A stretch of DNA of 64,000 nt from Isoetes taiwanensis (lineage: Eukaryota; Streptophyta; Lycopodiopsida; Isoetales; Isoetaceae): contig JAJEKV010000004.1 in the NCBI GenBank assembly GCA_021234155.1, positions 11,472,109 to 11,536,108 of the forward strand, given 5' to 3'. A program made the position numbers and the translations under genes. The notes under the pieces were generated by a model. That model worked only from the letters and a program-made list of their open reading frames with translations. It had not been told where the DNA came from and did no database searches. This document shows, one piece after another, positions 25,041-36,095 of this stretch; positions within the stretch are counted from its first letter, which is position 1; each line of letters opens with the position of its first letter.

Positions 25041-25252
25041 TGTTAAGGATATGATGATCATATAGATCAATAGGTGATGTGGCATATATTGCTGACTAGA
25101 CTGCCAAGTCAGTGATCCATACCAAGAGGCACACCTTTATCGAAAGGTCATGTCTATTAGATGAAGAGTCACCTACCTATATGTAGCCACAATGGGGGCT
25201 ATGGGGGCTATTCCCAGTAACACAATAACCTTAAGTTTTGCTCTTTCCTTCA
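25041..25252 (+). repeat. 5' LTR of the short element
   Basis: 212 bp starting TGTTAAGGATATGATGAT, with the end assigned at the CA before the PBS. Its first 57 bp recur at 26937-26993. Confidence 0.8.
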
Positions 25253-25263
25253 TATTTGTGATA

Positions 25264-25275
25264 TGGTATCAGAGC
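25264..25275 (+). promoter_or_regulatory. Primer-binding site, initiator tRNA-Met type
   Basis: TGGTATCAGAGC, the standard plant PBS, 11 bp after the LTR end. Confidence 0.9.
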
Positions 25276-25574
25276 AAGAGTTCTGAAGAAGATCCTGAGA
25301 CCTGCGAAGAGCGAGGAGAAGGAAAAGTCCAAAGATCCTAGAGGTAATTAAGTTGGTACCTAATTTTTTCCAAGTTACTCAAGAGATCCTGGCGATGTTC
25401 AAGAGCAAAAGGATTTAAGGATAATAAATCCAAGAAAGTATGCTGCAAAGTATGATGATGCGGCATGGAGCCCAAAAGAAAATGTCATGGGAGCATTTAG
25501 GCTTCAAAAGATTGGAAGAATAAGCTAGATACGGCTCGGTTGGGGTCGTAAGTTCTAGGAACTCATTTGGGGTC

Positions 25575-25901
25575 GTGAGTTATGGAAGGAACAATGGTCT
25601 AGCAATATGGGGGAGACATGTACCCCATGGCACGCTTAATGTGCTTATTCCCAATCAAGAAATTCCTCAAACGTGTGGCCAAGGCCATGCCACAAAATGT
25701 ACACAGGAGGACCCAGATTCAACCAACGTTGGGGTGGTTGGACAAAGTGTGCATGGGAGGAATAAGGATGAAGTCAAGGTTGCGAGGAGATGCAACGATA
25801 GTGTCGTTCGGCAGGAGCACAAAAGTGTGCTTGAATACATCTGTAAGTATGCCGATGACGACGAGGAAATGCTCAAAACAGTTTGTATTGTTGTGACATG
25901 A
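25575..25901 (+). CDS. Unrecognised open frame in short LTR element
   Basis: 108 codons, with Gly/Asn-rich beginning and acidic end (ADDDEEML). No motif recognised. It could be a decayed remnant of a gag-like or captured sequence in the element interior. It ends 19 bp after the start of the next frame, which suggests a frameshift within one original reading frame. Confidence 0.3.
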   Translation: MSYGRNNGLAIWGRHVPHGTLNVLIPNQEIPQTCGQGHATKCTQEDPDSTNVGVVGQSVHGRNKDEVKVARRCNDSVVRQEHKSVLEYICKYADDDEEMLKTVCIVVT

Positions 25902-26398
25902 AGAAAATGGTGCAAGAGATCCTTGAATTAAAGAGGGTAAGGATAAATGATGATGCACCATGTAATAACCATAATGAGAAAAATGGTTATGGGCAAATTG
26001 GGCAAGAAACTGGAGATGTTTGCTCAAAATTTGGGGAAAAGGCAGCAACTTTAGACCCGAATTATAGTCCAAATCCAGGACGGATGCATGGTTCTGTGCA
26101 AGATGCTGAGATTCGAGATTTGTTGGATATTTCTTACTGCAAAGGGAAGAATCAGCAACAAAGTGATGGAGCGCAACAAAGAGAAGGAGTTTTGTTGAAA
26201 CAACAGCGAAATTTAGATCTGTTTAAAGAAGATTCAACAAAAATGAAAGAAGCCAAAGTTGCCATGGCTTCTGGAAACCCTACCTGCAAAAATCGATCTG
26301 CTGCATTGGAGCAAACGACAGACGTAATTTTTAAACCCAAGTCGGTTGCTTTGATCTATGGTGGACTTACGGCGTATGTTGTGATGAACGGGCTCTAG
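25883..26398 (+). CDS. Unrecognised 171-codon frame in short LTR element
   Basis: A charged, Gln/Lys-rich protein with no recognised domain and no protease, RT or integrase motif. It overlaps the preceding frame and is followed immediately by another open frame at 26399 without a gap, so a single longer protein broken by one stop (26396-26398) is possible. Its position between PBS and polypurine tract marks it as the element's cargo or a highly diverged gag. Confidence 0.4.
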   Translation: MYCCDMKKMVQEILELKRVRINDDAPCNNHNEKNGYGQIGQETGDVCSKFGEKAATLDPNYSPNPGRMHGSVQDAEIRDLLDISYCKGKNQQQSDGAQQREGVLLKQQRNLDLFKEDSTKMKEAKVAMASGNPTCKNRSAALEQTTDVIFKPKSVALIYGGLTAYVVMNGL

Positions 26399-26701
26399 TT
26401 GTTGGCTGAAATTGAAAGGGTGCAGGAGGTGCCGCTTTCTATTACTGCAAGAAAAAGTTCAGGGAGACCTAAAAATGTCACATTGAAAAATAACCACGAA
26501 GGCACAATTGTTATTGGTTATAATGACATGGCAGACAATAAGGAGCATACGATTAAGCCTTTAGTAAGCTTCACAATCACAAGGCATAGTTTTATGCACA
26601 AGAAGCGGAGGCGTGGTCATCCTCAAGTGAAGATGAAGAAGAAATATTTGCCGCTGTTGAAGAGACATCCAAGTGGACATCCAGACTATGGTTTATTGTG
26701 A
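26399..26701 (+). CDS. Continuation frame with basic C-terminus
   Basis: 100 codons in the same frame as the previous one after its stop. It contains a GRPKN segment (AT-hook-like core GRP) and a strongly basic stretch KKRRRGHPQVKMKKK. DNA or RNA binding is possible but not shown. No family recognised. Confidence 0.35.
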   Translation: MLAEIERVQEVPLSITARKSSGRPKNVTLKNNHEGTIVIGYNDMADNKEHTIKPLVSFTITRHSFMHKKRRRGHPQVKMKKKYLPLLKRHPSGHPDYGLL

Positions 26702-26927
26702 GTACCATATGTAAGTTAGATGTCATAAGTATTATCTTAAGGATCTCATGTACTGATCAAGTTAATGATGCTTGATCAAGGGGGAGTAAAAGCCTATATT
26801 ATGTGATCAAGGCATCTTAAAGATTTAGAGTCTAGGTGTTAGTACATAGACAATTTGAATTCTCTTAATGGTACAGCAAGGGAGAGATTTGCTGAAGGAG
26901 AATTCAACTCTCGTTGATCTATTGATC

Positions 26928-26993
26928 AAGGGGGAGTGTTAAGGATATGATGATCGTATAGATCAATAGGTGGTGTGGCATATATTGCTGACT
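26928..26993 (+). repeat. Polypurine tract and truncated 3' LTR
   Basis: AAGGGGGAG is followed by about 57 bp matching the 5' LTR start. A near copy of the tract with its flank (GATCAAGGGGGAGT) also occurs at about 26774-26787. Confidence 0.8.
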
Positions 26994-28193
26994 ATATCTC
27001 TAAGTTATTTAGCGCCTTGAGCCCCACTGAATCGTCCCTAGACATGATAAAGAACAAAGCCAAGCACTTATATGGCATGACTTGGAACAGCTTCGGTTTC
27101 TCAAAAACTTGGTCAGAAACAAACAATGATTAAATTTGTGAACTCCATGATCTAAAAGCAAATGCAATCAGAGTGAAGGTTCTGGTATTTATATCCTTAG
27201 CAAACAAATAGCTTGTAAAACTTACTCACATGTGGAATAGAATTTTCCATGCGAAACTCCATTATTTTTTGCTTTCTGTAACCTATAGCTAAAAAGCCAC
27301 CCATGATTGTCTTATTTAACAACCATGGTCATGTTTGAATCAGCATGAAATAAAAAAAACTCCGTGTATTTTTTCCTTCAATGTGGCTTTAACATGACAC
27401 TCACAAAAAAATTCGTTAAGTCCACAAAAACCTCGTGTATTTTTTTTTGTTCAATCATGGCCGTGGTTGATAAATAAGACGCTCCAAAAAGCCATACTAG
27501 AATGAAACATGTTTAATTCAAATTTGTGCAATAGGAGTACCACTTGAAATAAATAAAGTTAAAGAACCTTGTTGCCAATGCCTCCTTGCTCCCTTTTAAG
27601 CTATAGGAAAGCAAGGAATTAGAGATGTAGAAGAAGAAAAAGAAGAAGAAAAATGATGGAATAAACCTGTCGCGACATCTAGAGTACATAAAAAGCCATC
27701 CAGCATCTAGAGTATATAAAAAGCTGAAAATTTGTCTGTTTGTTGGTGCCATATTGCCGTTTAGATCAGAGAAAAATCTCTGTTTTGATCTTCATTTGAT
27801 TCGGTAGAGTTCGCGCCCTGTTTTTCCTATCTACGTGGCACCTAGGTGGAATGATTTAGCCAAATTCCCAGCCACGACCCCTCGTCATTTAATTTTATGT
27901 TTTGCCTGTACATGTGAGCACGATGTTCAGAACGCCCGTCGACAATGGAATATATCATGCGCCCGTATTCGCGGAGTTGTTGACAAATAATTTGCCTTCT
28001 ATTACAAATCATCCATCGCTATAAATGTCAGACATGGGCATGTTATAGCCAGCCTTAAATGGCAGAAAATCCGCTGTGCACAAAAACCTCGTGATTTGTT
28101 TTTTGGCGTGGCTATAACATGTCAAAGACCCATGGCTATAACATGACAGACATCGGATATATATAGAGCGATATAGCGAGCGGGCGCGGGATA
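26994..28193. other. Non-coding, with short inverted repeats
   Basis: No gene supported. GTCTTATTTAACAACCATGG at about 27309 is inverted at about 27460-27482 (CCGTGGTTGATAAATAAGAC), and CATGTTATAGCC at about 28037 recurs inverted at about 28111 and 28130. These look like MITE-type remnants. TTTTTGTTCAATCATGG and related blocks are A/T-rich. Confidence 0.45.
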
Positions 28194-28195
28194 TC

Positions 28196-28607
28196 CTTAC
28201 CCTGGTTTCGGGGATCCCGGAGGGGTGATACCGGAGGACGGGATCCCCAAAAGGTGTGATCCCGGAGGACGGGATCCCCGGTTACTGCGCAGTTACTGTG
28301 CAAAAATCTTGGCCCTTATAGGGATTTTTGGGGCAAATTTGTTGTGGGATTTTCTCCCTCGATCCGGCACCGAATCGCATGGGATCAGTTCGTAGCTGGT
28401 CGGAATCGGGAGGGCAAGGGGATCAGGTAGATGCGGAGGAGGAAGCAGGGCGAGCGCCGCTGCACCGGCCTCGCTCCAATCCACCAAAAAAAACAGCAAA
28501 AACTGCGCAGTAAGGCGTTAACTGCGCAGTTAACTGTGGGATCCCGGAGGAGGGGATCTCGGAGGAGGGGATCCCATTTCCCTCCGGGATCCCCCAAACC
28601 AGGGTAA
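28196..28607. mobile_element. GC-rich inverted-repeat element (MITE-like)
   Basis: The left end has ACCCTGGTTT, then CGGGGATCCCGGAGGG, and the right end has the complement (CCCTCCGGGATCCCCCAAAC then CAGGGT). TA lies on both sides, which would fit a TA target duplication of Tc1/mariner-like elements. The interior repeats the motif GGATCCCGGAGGACGGGATC with near copies on both sides and an ACTGCGCAGTTA motif. It is strikingly GC-rich against its AT-rich surroundings. No coding capacity seen. The superfamily is uncertain. Confidence 0.55.
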
Positions 28608-28840
28608 GGGTCGAAATTAGGGGGGTTCCTCCCCAGAATTTCCGATTAAAGTTAGAAATATCCGATTTAATAAAGTAGATGCGGGCAAATTTCCGGTCAA
28701 AATTTTGTAAAAATAGTGTAAAATCCGGCATATTAGAGGTATTTTTCTCAAAAATCCGGTAAGTATAAATGCAAGGCTGCATTTTTGCTGGTTAATATGA
28801 AATCTAAATTCGAGGCGTAAGACTATCCCAAACCGAGCGA

Positions 28841-28850
28841 TATATATAGA
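28841..28850 (+). promoter_or_regulatory. Candidate TATA box of the F-box gene
   Basis: ATATATATAG lies 96 bp upstream of the F-box ATG. The surrounding 15-mer GATATATATAGAGCG also occurs at about 28156-28170, on the other side of the GC-rich element, so the promoter area may be duplicated or the repeat may be chance. Confidence 0.45.
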
Positions 28851-28945
28851 GCGCTCCTTCTTATTCATTCTTTTGCCCTTTCGAAAAAGGCACCTACTAC
28901 AAGTGGTAAAGTGAGGGGGGTAGAAGCCACAGTTTTGAGCTGAGC

Positions 28946-29635
28946 ATGGGCAGCGTGCCCAACGAAGTTATAGAGAAGGTCCTGTTGCGGGTGCCGGATT
29001 TAGGCGATTTGCTGCGCTTTTCAATTACCTGCAAGCACTGGTACCACTACCTTTCCTCCAAATCATTTTGGAAGAGCCGGAGTTTAGGGCAAAATGACTC
29101 ATTTGTTAGCCAAGTTAGTTTCAAGATGGTTTCTTTTAAAAGAAAGAGGCCACAAGTATTGTCTCGTGTCCACGCTCGGTATGACCATGTAAGATGCACT
29201 TATGAGGACGCAGGCTGCAAACGAAGAAAGCTGGTTGTGTTTGATAACAGCTGTGTCCATACCTTGACTCCTCCCAATGTGTATAGTTATGTCCGAGAAA
29301 TTTTGTTCAAATATAACGCCTTAACTAATCGTTTTCTTGTTGGCCTTGTTACCCAAATGCATCCTTTTCCATTGATCCGACTTGTGATTTACAGATCAGT
29401 CACTAGAAAGTGGAGTATAAGCGAGCCACTCATGCAAGTTCTTGGTCGAAAAAAGGAGCTTTGTCTACCTGAATCTATTGGAAGGATATCTGGCATGCGC
29501 TTGGCTGTTGTTAATTATGAGAAGCTTGTTTTGGAAGGAAGACGTGTTATTCAACCCAACGCAGGTGTATGTGTGTGGTTTCTTCAGGAAGATGAAGAAA
29601 AGTATGTTCTGAGCTTTAATGAAAAGGTCCAATGA
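28946..29635 (+). CDS. F-box protein, intronless
   Basis: 229 codons. The N-terminal 45 residues form an F-box: VPNEVIEKVLLRVP, then LRFSITCKHWYHYLSSKSFWKS, with the usual Leu/Pro and Trp positions for SKP1 binding. F-box proteins recruit substrates to SCF ubiquitin ligases. The remainder (Ser/Lys/Arg-rich, then hydrophobic strands such as RFLVGLVTQMHPFPLIRLVIY) fits a plant F-box-associated region, but no kelch or LRR repeats are clear. The length is short for the class (commonly 350-400), so the C-terminus may be reduced. The ATG is the first in frame after a TATA-like box at 28841. No stop or frameshift is seen. Confidence 0.75.
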   Translation: MGSVPNEVIEKVLLRVPDLGDLLRFSITCKHWYHYLSSKSFWKSRSLGQNDSFVSQVSFKMVSFKRKRPQVLSRVHARYDHVRCTYEDAGCKRRKLVVFDNSCVHTLTPPNVYSYVREILFKYNALTNRFLVGLVTQMHPFPLIRLVIYRSVTRKWSISEPLMQVLGRKKELCLPESIGRISGMRLAVVNYEKLVLEGRRVIQPNAGVCVWFLQEDEEKYVLSFNEKVQ

Positions 29636-32600
29636 AGGAAGTGTTTTTCATTGGGATACAGAATTATGGCCGTATCGCTGAAGTGCTAATTGTGAACTAG
29701 TTAGTATTTTTCAATTTCATAAATTTGAACCATCCATCATAAGCTTCAATAATGCAAATGATATGACATATAAACGTGTGCACATTGTAAGATTTGACCA
29801 TGCCTGCTTCTGGTTGATATATAAAGCAATCATTGGTGGATATATTTATGCTTTCTAGGTCCAACATTCACATGTCTGACAGTTTAGGCCAAAGCGTCTG
29901 TTTCATATGATTCTACTTCAAAAATACTGTAGATTGAACATACATATCTTGCTTTTTTCCAGAGAACTCGTGGCTTATACTAGGAAGAAGGTCCACCTTT
30001 CCAGCCTCGGCATCAAAAAGAACATTGGGAATGCCATTCAGAGAAAGAATCCCAGTGTGTTCCGCTCGTGGTTGTAGCTGTGGAGCCCCTCAAATTGTAA
30101 GCTCTATAAGGTGCTGCCTGCTTTCTGTTTCTATTCCATCAGGCCGAGTTTTCCTTTTAGGGTGAATTTTTAACTCTAGGAACTCCTGGTTCTTTTTTGT
30201 ATGTGTTGGGTTGCATTGCATGTGACTTTAGTTAATAATCAATGATATCAAGCTGTTATGTAACAAATTCAAAGCTATTCATGAGCAGGTTTTTTCACAG
30301 AGGCACCTATTTTCCTCAAACATCCATCGATTCGCATGCTATGCAGGTTTAACTGGACGCTAATTGCAAGAGTGGCATTTGCTGGGCAGCAGGGAACCCC
30401 TATAACTGTAGTGATGGAGATGCGGAGCTTTGAATGACGAATCAGGTACGCATTTTTTGAACCTGGATTTTGCAGCTCAACCTATCTTGGTTGTGCTTGG
30501 AGTAATTTGCCGGTTGACTGCTAGGCCTTCTGGAACAAAGTTTTGTTTAGTATTTAGCTTAGAAATTCTGTGAAACCCTGTAAATTATAGTTCTGCTCGG
30601 ATGCACCATTGCCAAATTGAAGGGTTGCAATCTGTAGAAGTGGAAGAAATTGTTGAACGTGTATATAAATTGCTTGCGAAAGAGCTGAACCTAGTTTTCA
30701 ATTGGGTAAATCGGATCTGGTGAATTGGACTGTCGCAGACTGCTTGCAAGGCTATCAACCATGCATGAAAGAACAGAACTTGCATGGACATGAAGAATTT
30801 TGCATTCAATTAAGTTGCAGAATACTCTATAGTTATTGATGGTAGCAGGGCTTTCAGACTTCCAGTTTTTGGGAATGATGGGAAGTATTGTTATGTTCCT
30901 ATACCATGCATCAGTATGATATATTAGCTATTCGATGTGATTGACTAACTTTCTTCTTTATGTTCAAGATTCATAATAGATGGAAAACTTGAAATGAAAG
31001 GTAAGCAGTTGTCTACAACATCCCAAACATGGGGAAGGCATTTATTAGTTGACTTTATGGAACTTTATGACTGATTTCCAAACAGTTGAATCTGTTTGTT
31101 AGTCCATTTGTTGGACAGAATTTTAAAGGCCATACTCGTGAAATGAACCTAGGAAGGCAATCCTGAACTAGAGTATTGCGTCTCATATTGAAACTCTGGA
31201 AAGATCAGTGGGTTTGGAAAGAACTTAGTTCCTGCCATTGTTACAATTCATTGCATATTTTGAAAATTTGCCATGCATTTTCATTGTTTGTGCCATATGT
31301 GCAGTGCAGATTAAATTGTTCATCTGTTTTCCTTCGCTGCAGATACTACTCTTCAAAGCATAATCACCTCAGGATAAATGGCAGCAATGTACTCTGCAAT
31401 TTTGCTACAAGGTACATTAACTATTTAGCTGCTCATGGCCATTTTACACAATCATGTTTGTTTTCTTCCTTGTTTCTAGAGGTTGTGCATTGAGATACGT
31501 TTTAAAACAATCCCATAGTTTTTCCCTCAGCTCTTAAATTGTTCGGTCTGCCTAGTCTGAACAACTGAGGCATGCTTTAATATCAGATATGAAGAGCATG
31601 GCTCTACTTATTCATTTTTAGATGCTGTCAGCCATGTGCAATTTATCTACGTGTGTCCATATTTTTTCGTCCCATATTAACATTGATGATGTTATACTGT
31701 ATCATCTCTGATAGCGTCCTTCGCGGATGTATTCTTCATGCATTTGTAGGCTTTGTATTGAGACGTGGAAAGTCAATCAATGATGACAAGGTCCTACTCT
31801 TTCTCGTGTTGCAGAAGGGACAAAAATGGCAAGTCTCTACATAAAGATTTGTTCATGAATATCGTTCTTATCCCGTGGCTGCTTCATTGCAACAGGATGA
31901 ATTACTCTTGCAATTTGTGCAAATTTGTAGAAGATACTCCATGGTTGTGCGGGCAGAATTTAGACACAAAGATCTCCAATGTAACAATAAGGTTTGATTA
32001 TCGTAGACCTTTGGGGAAATACATTTGCATGTTTACATCCAAATCCAAAACGAACATTTCCTTCTCATCTTGCTTGACGTAGACATGCAAAAACATTTAT
32101 ATCCACATGAAAGTTACCCATATCTTATTTTGTTAACCAATGAGCCATCTGCTACCTTAGCAGTTTAATTACCATTTACCACATGTTTTGGGAATGCACA
32201 GGGAGAATTTGGAACTGATGCGTTGAAGACGTTAAAAACATGGAAAAAACAGTAGGTATGTATTTATATCTGTGCTTTAACTTAGCAAACCAACGCTGCT
32301 ATGGCTTCGTTTAACAGCCAATTAATTGCTTTGGTTTATGGCCAGCTAAGCAAATTATGTTTTATATGCTTCATGTGACCATTCTGAACATTGTACAGTT
32401 GTCTAATGCTTTCTGCAGACAAATTCAAGGGAGGCTTCGTATTTTCCATAGCTTGCTGGCTTTGCAAATGGATGCAGAAGGGACTGCATTCATGATGATA
32501 CACCATTCTAATCTTGTACATTTGTCTAACCCTTTTTGCAGACAACTTTAAGGGGAGGTTCATGGATGTAGTACATCTTACATTGGAAAGTAGGAGGCAG

Positions 32601-33280
32601 ATGTGAATATTGTATGCAAAAGCAATTGTTCCAAGCTAAATGTGAAATTGTAGGAGCATATGGTTCCTAAATGGATCTAAGCAGGGCATGTCTGGTTGAG
32701 AGGGTTTGGGGATTAAATAGAGAGGCTAAAACCCAGTTGGCGTTTCTGAAATTTTAGAGAATGAACTTCCAAATATAATAGATATCTCTCAAATAAAGAA
32801 AAGTAAGGATGCTTCTAGTTGTAATTGCTGCTATAAAGGTAAAAATTCCACATATTAGTAAATTCAATTCGTTTTTTGTAATATGTTGGCGTTAAGAGGT
32901 TTTTTAAGCTGGCTCCAAAGATGGAGTTTGTGATGGTCTTAAAGCACCATCTTAGGGCCCTACTTAGCTAGTAATCAACCAATACTCTATAGGTAGGTTT
33001 GTGCATCCTTATGAACATAATACATAAACTGAAGGAAAAGCTGTTATTCCAGATCACTGACTAAAGGGGGAAAAGCTGTTATTCCAGATCACTGACCAAA
33101 GGGGATGGAGCTCATAATGCTGTATCAAAGCCATATCTTGTAAGACAACTAAAAGTCCAGTATTAAATCATGTTGTCTAGAAGCTAAAGTATGATATTCA
33201 CCATATTGCTGGCGTTCACCTTCCCATTCCCTTGAAGATTTGCATCCATTCATATGCGCATTCGACTAGTTTATAGGTTT
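29636..33280. other. Non-coding stretch after the F-box gene, with local duplications
   Basis: No coding region that I can support. It may contain 3' UTR or introns of the F-box transcript. Local repeats: two imperfect 60-bp copies at about 32378-32440 and 32505-32570 (shared GTCTAA, TGCAGACAA and GGGGAGG blocks), and a perfect-looking tandem pair of 36 bp at about 33037-33105 (AAAAGCTGTTATTCCAGATC). Confidence 0.5.
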
Positions 33281-33980
33281 GATATATTGGTGGGGGTTCT
33301 GGAGAGGAAGTTGTAGACATGCCAGTCTTTTTGGATGTTTCAGTCACAGTTGTGTTTGGTGGTTGCGATGTGCCCCAGGCACTCTACACAAGGATGGTGG
33401 AATTTCTGAAGAAAAATTGCAGGGCGGGAGTAGTAGCTCTAGAGAGGGGCTCCTCTCTAGACCACTTACATGTGCAGGCCGTTATGCGCTTAGATGCAAA
33501 AACTCCTGCTAGTGTCAACGTCAGAATAAAAAACTTTCTGGGTTGAATCAAAACAGGCGTCTAGGTGCTATGATTCTCTGCAAAGCTCTCCGTGGGAGCA
33601 AATTGCATTGTTTTGAAGGCATTGCCGGGTACTGTCTAAAAGACATGGGCAAGATGCACTTCAAGGTGCACCTGCACAACGTAACTGCAGATCAGATTGC
33701 TGTGGGTAAAGAATTGTATGCAATGTATGGTGCAGGTGAGGTGAAGCACTTGATCATGCTAGATAACAAAAACCTCTTGTCTCGGGCATTCCATTACGTT
33801 CTGTATCATGCAGGTAGATTTAGAATAGTATCATTAATCCACACAGTGAAGTGCATGCTACAAACAGGCAAATTCAGTTTATGCAGCTCGTGGGTTCTCC
33901 CCAATAACTCATCTTTTGTTTCCTTGGAAAGAGTTCAAGCGGCTTGGCGAATAATGCTAGGCCACGTAATACTTCTGTAG
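33281..33980 (+). pseudogene. HUH endonuclease (Replitron-like Rep), left arm copy
   Basis: The translation shows the three motifs of a Y1 HUH Rep in order. The first is a hydrophobic strand DVSVTVVFGGCDV (motif 1 position). The second is DHLHVQAVM, with the His-x-His metal-binding pair. The third is GYCLKDMGK, with the single catalytic Tyr followed by Lys three residues on. HUH nucleases nick and join single-stranded DNA through a phosphotyrosine link. A 1-nt deletion at about 33544 (against the right arm copy) introduces a stop and shifts the frame, so the copy is broken. Replitrons are the eukaryotic Y1 HUH transposons. The assignment is inference from motifs. After HAGR a GT could be a splice donor. 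Confidence 0.6.
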
Positions 33981-34246
33981 ATGTAAGAATGACCTGTTTG
34001 GTACTTAGCCTTATTTTCGGCTGGTGTGATCTGGAGTAAAGCGTGTAGGCAAAGCGGAGGAAGCGCTTAGGGATGCGGCGAGGGTGTTTGAGGATGGGGA
34101 AGAAAAAGAGAGAGGGAAGCGTGAGGGATGAATTTATTTATGCAAGTCTTTGTGCAATCGGCGTAAGCCTCGGACCTTCACGACCCGAATGCCTCATTCA
34201 TTCCGCTTGATGTTCATGATCATGATTTCGATGTCATATAATGTAG

Positions 34247-34729
34247 ATGCCTTGCCTGTTTGCATTCAATTCGCTTGCACAGATGCATTTAATAATCCGT
34301 CTCTATTTCCAATCCGTTGTGGAATGTGCAGAAAGGGAACAGAAGGTAGACCTGATGCTGGCTTGGGAAGAGGCACAAGAGGTCGTGAAAGACGTTTGCA
34401 ATGCTGTCCAGGAACTTCGTTTGGCATTGTCCCACACATTAGACCGGATTGAGACTGCCCTGGACACACTGCAGGCACATGGGATGCTTGAGGAGGGTGC
34501 CTTGCGATGCCACCTGAATCTCTGCAGGGCGCTCCTCCTTAAGGAGTTACGAGATCTGGAGGCCACCCATCGTCGCCACGACCCTGACATGTCTTCTTCC
34601 GGCAGAGGAAAAGCCCACGATGGAACCGACCTCACGTCTCGCTACTTGCTTTTCTGTTTTGTTTTTTCCTGTTATGTTCTTCTGTTTGGAGTGCTATGCA
34701 CCGTGAAAGTTTGGGGTTCTCTGTTGTAA
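34247..34729 (+). CDS. Second reading frame of the HUH element (left arm)
   Basis: 160 codons: a helical, Leu/Glu-rich region (EAQEVVKDVCNAVQELRLAL, later ALLLKELRDLEATHRRHD), then SSSGRGKAHDG and a hydrophobic tail. No known domain. Position on the same strand downstream of the HUH frame suggests a C-terminal exon or second ORF of the same element. The equivalent region in the right arm (35647-35196, minus) is frameshifted. Confidence 0.4.
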   Translation: MPCLFAFNSLAQMHLIIRLYFQSVVECAEREQKVDLMLAWEEAQEVVKDVCNAVQELRLALSHTLDRIETALDTLQAHGMLEEGALRCHLNLCRALLLKELRDLEATHRRHDPDMSSSGRGKAHDGTDLTSRYLLFCFVFSCYVLLFGVLCTVKVWGSLL

Positions 34730-35195
34730 ATATCTGTTGTAACTGTCTACGTTATTGTGAAACAGCAATGTAAATGTGAGAGAGCAATGTCAATATAGCT
34801 ATTGCCCACTGCAATATCGCTTCACATAACGGCAATGATCATGTGCTTTAATTCTGCACCTTTGAAATTTGCATGGGTCGCAGTCTAGAAAAAACAGAGG
34901 GCCCTTCATCTGGCATAAAATGAGGAATATTCCTCCCATCAGCCACAATTGAAAAATGAAAACATCCCATAAAGATAGACATATGGGATGCATACTCTTA
35001 ATGGGATGTTTTGATTTTTCAATTGTGGCCCTTGATGGGAGGAATATTCCTCATTTTATGCCAGATGAAGGGCCCTCTGTTTTTTCCAGGCTGCGACCCA
35101 TACAAATTTCAAAGGTGCAAAATTAAAGCACATGACCATTGGCGTGAAGCGGAATTGTAGTGGACAATAGCTATATTGACATTGCTCTCTCACAT

Positions 35196-35647
35196 TTACA
35201 TTGCTGTTTCACAATAACGTAGATAGTTACAACAGATATTTACAACAGAGAACTCCAAACTTTCACGCTGCACGGCACTCCAAACACAAGAACATAACAG
35301 GAAAAAACAGGAAAAGCAGAAAGGAGACAGGAGGTTGGTTCTATCGCGGACGCCTTCCTCTTGGCCGAAGAAGGCATGTCGTGGTCGGGGCGGCACCGGG
35401 GCCTCCGTGATCTCGAAACTCCTTTTTAAGGAGCCCTCTCTGAGATTCGTGTAGCATCGCAAGACACCCTCCTCAAGCCTCCCATGCCCATAGCAGTGTC
35501 CACAGTGGCAGCCTCTAATCCGGGTTCAATGTGTGAGACAATGCCAAACGGTTCCCGACAAAGATTGCAAACGCCCTTCACGCCTCTTGTGCCTCTTCCC
35601 AAGCCAAAGATCATGTCTACCTTCGCTCCCTTTCTCGCACATTCCAC
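35196..35647 (-). pseudogene. Right arm counterpart of the second reading frame
   Basis: Reverse-complement homologue of 34247-34729, with indels. The frames are split into pieces (35647-35426 and 35462-35196), so it is decayed. Confidence 0.5.
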
Positions 35648-36095
35648 AACGGATTGGTTTACTAATCTTCCTCCTAGGAGCTATCGCCAATTACAATCAC
35701 TTCAAGGCCCCCTCACCATTCCATCTCCTCTCATATTCCCTCCTGCAAAAATAGAGATTTGATTATTAAATGCATCTCAGGTGTTTAACCTAATGCAAAC
35801 AGTAAGGCATCTACATTATATGACATCAAATCATGATCATGAACATCAAGCTTTAATGAATGAGGCATCCGGGTAAGGAAGGTCCGAGGCGACGGCCGCA
35901 CCCCAAAGACTTGCATAAATAAATTCATCCCCGCCGCTTCCTTTCTCTTCACTTTCTTCCCCATCCTCAAACACTCTGGCCAGATCCTAGAAGCTTCCTC
36001 CCTCTTGCCTACACGCTCTATCGATATCACACCAGCCGAAAACCAAACAAGGTAATCTTATATCGGCGTAAATAGTAATACTTCGAGGCCTAGCA

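Larger units (their letters stand above)
25041..26993 (+). mobile_element. Short LTR element without pol
   Basis: A 5' LTR at 25041-25252 (212 bp, TGTTAAGGAT to CTTTCCTTCA) is followed 11 bp later by the PBS TGGTATCAGAGC (25264-25275). A polypurine tract AAGGGGGAG (26928-26936) precedes a second LTR start at 26937, which matches the first for about 57 bp and is then truncated. The interior (1.65 kb) carries open frames but no reverse transcriptase, RNase H or integrase, so it is non-autonomous. Confidence 0.85.
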
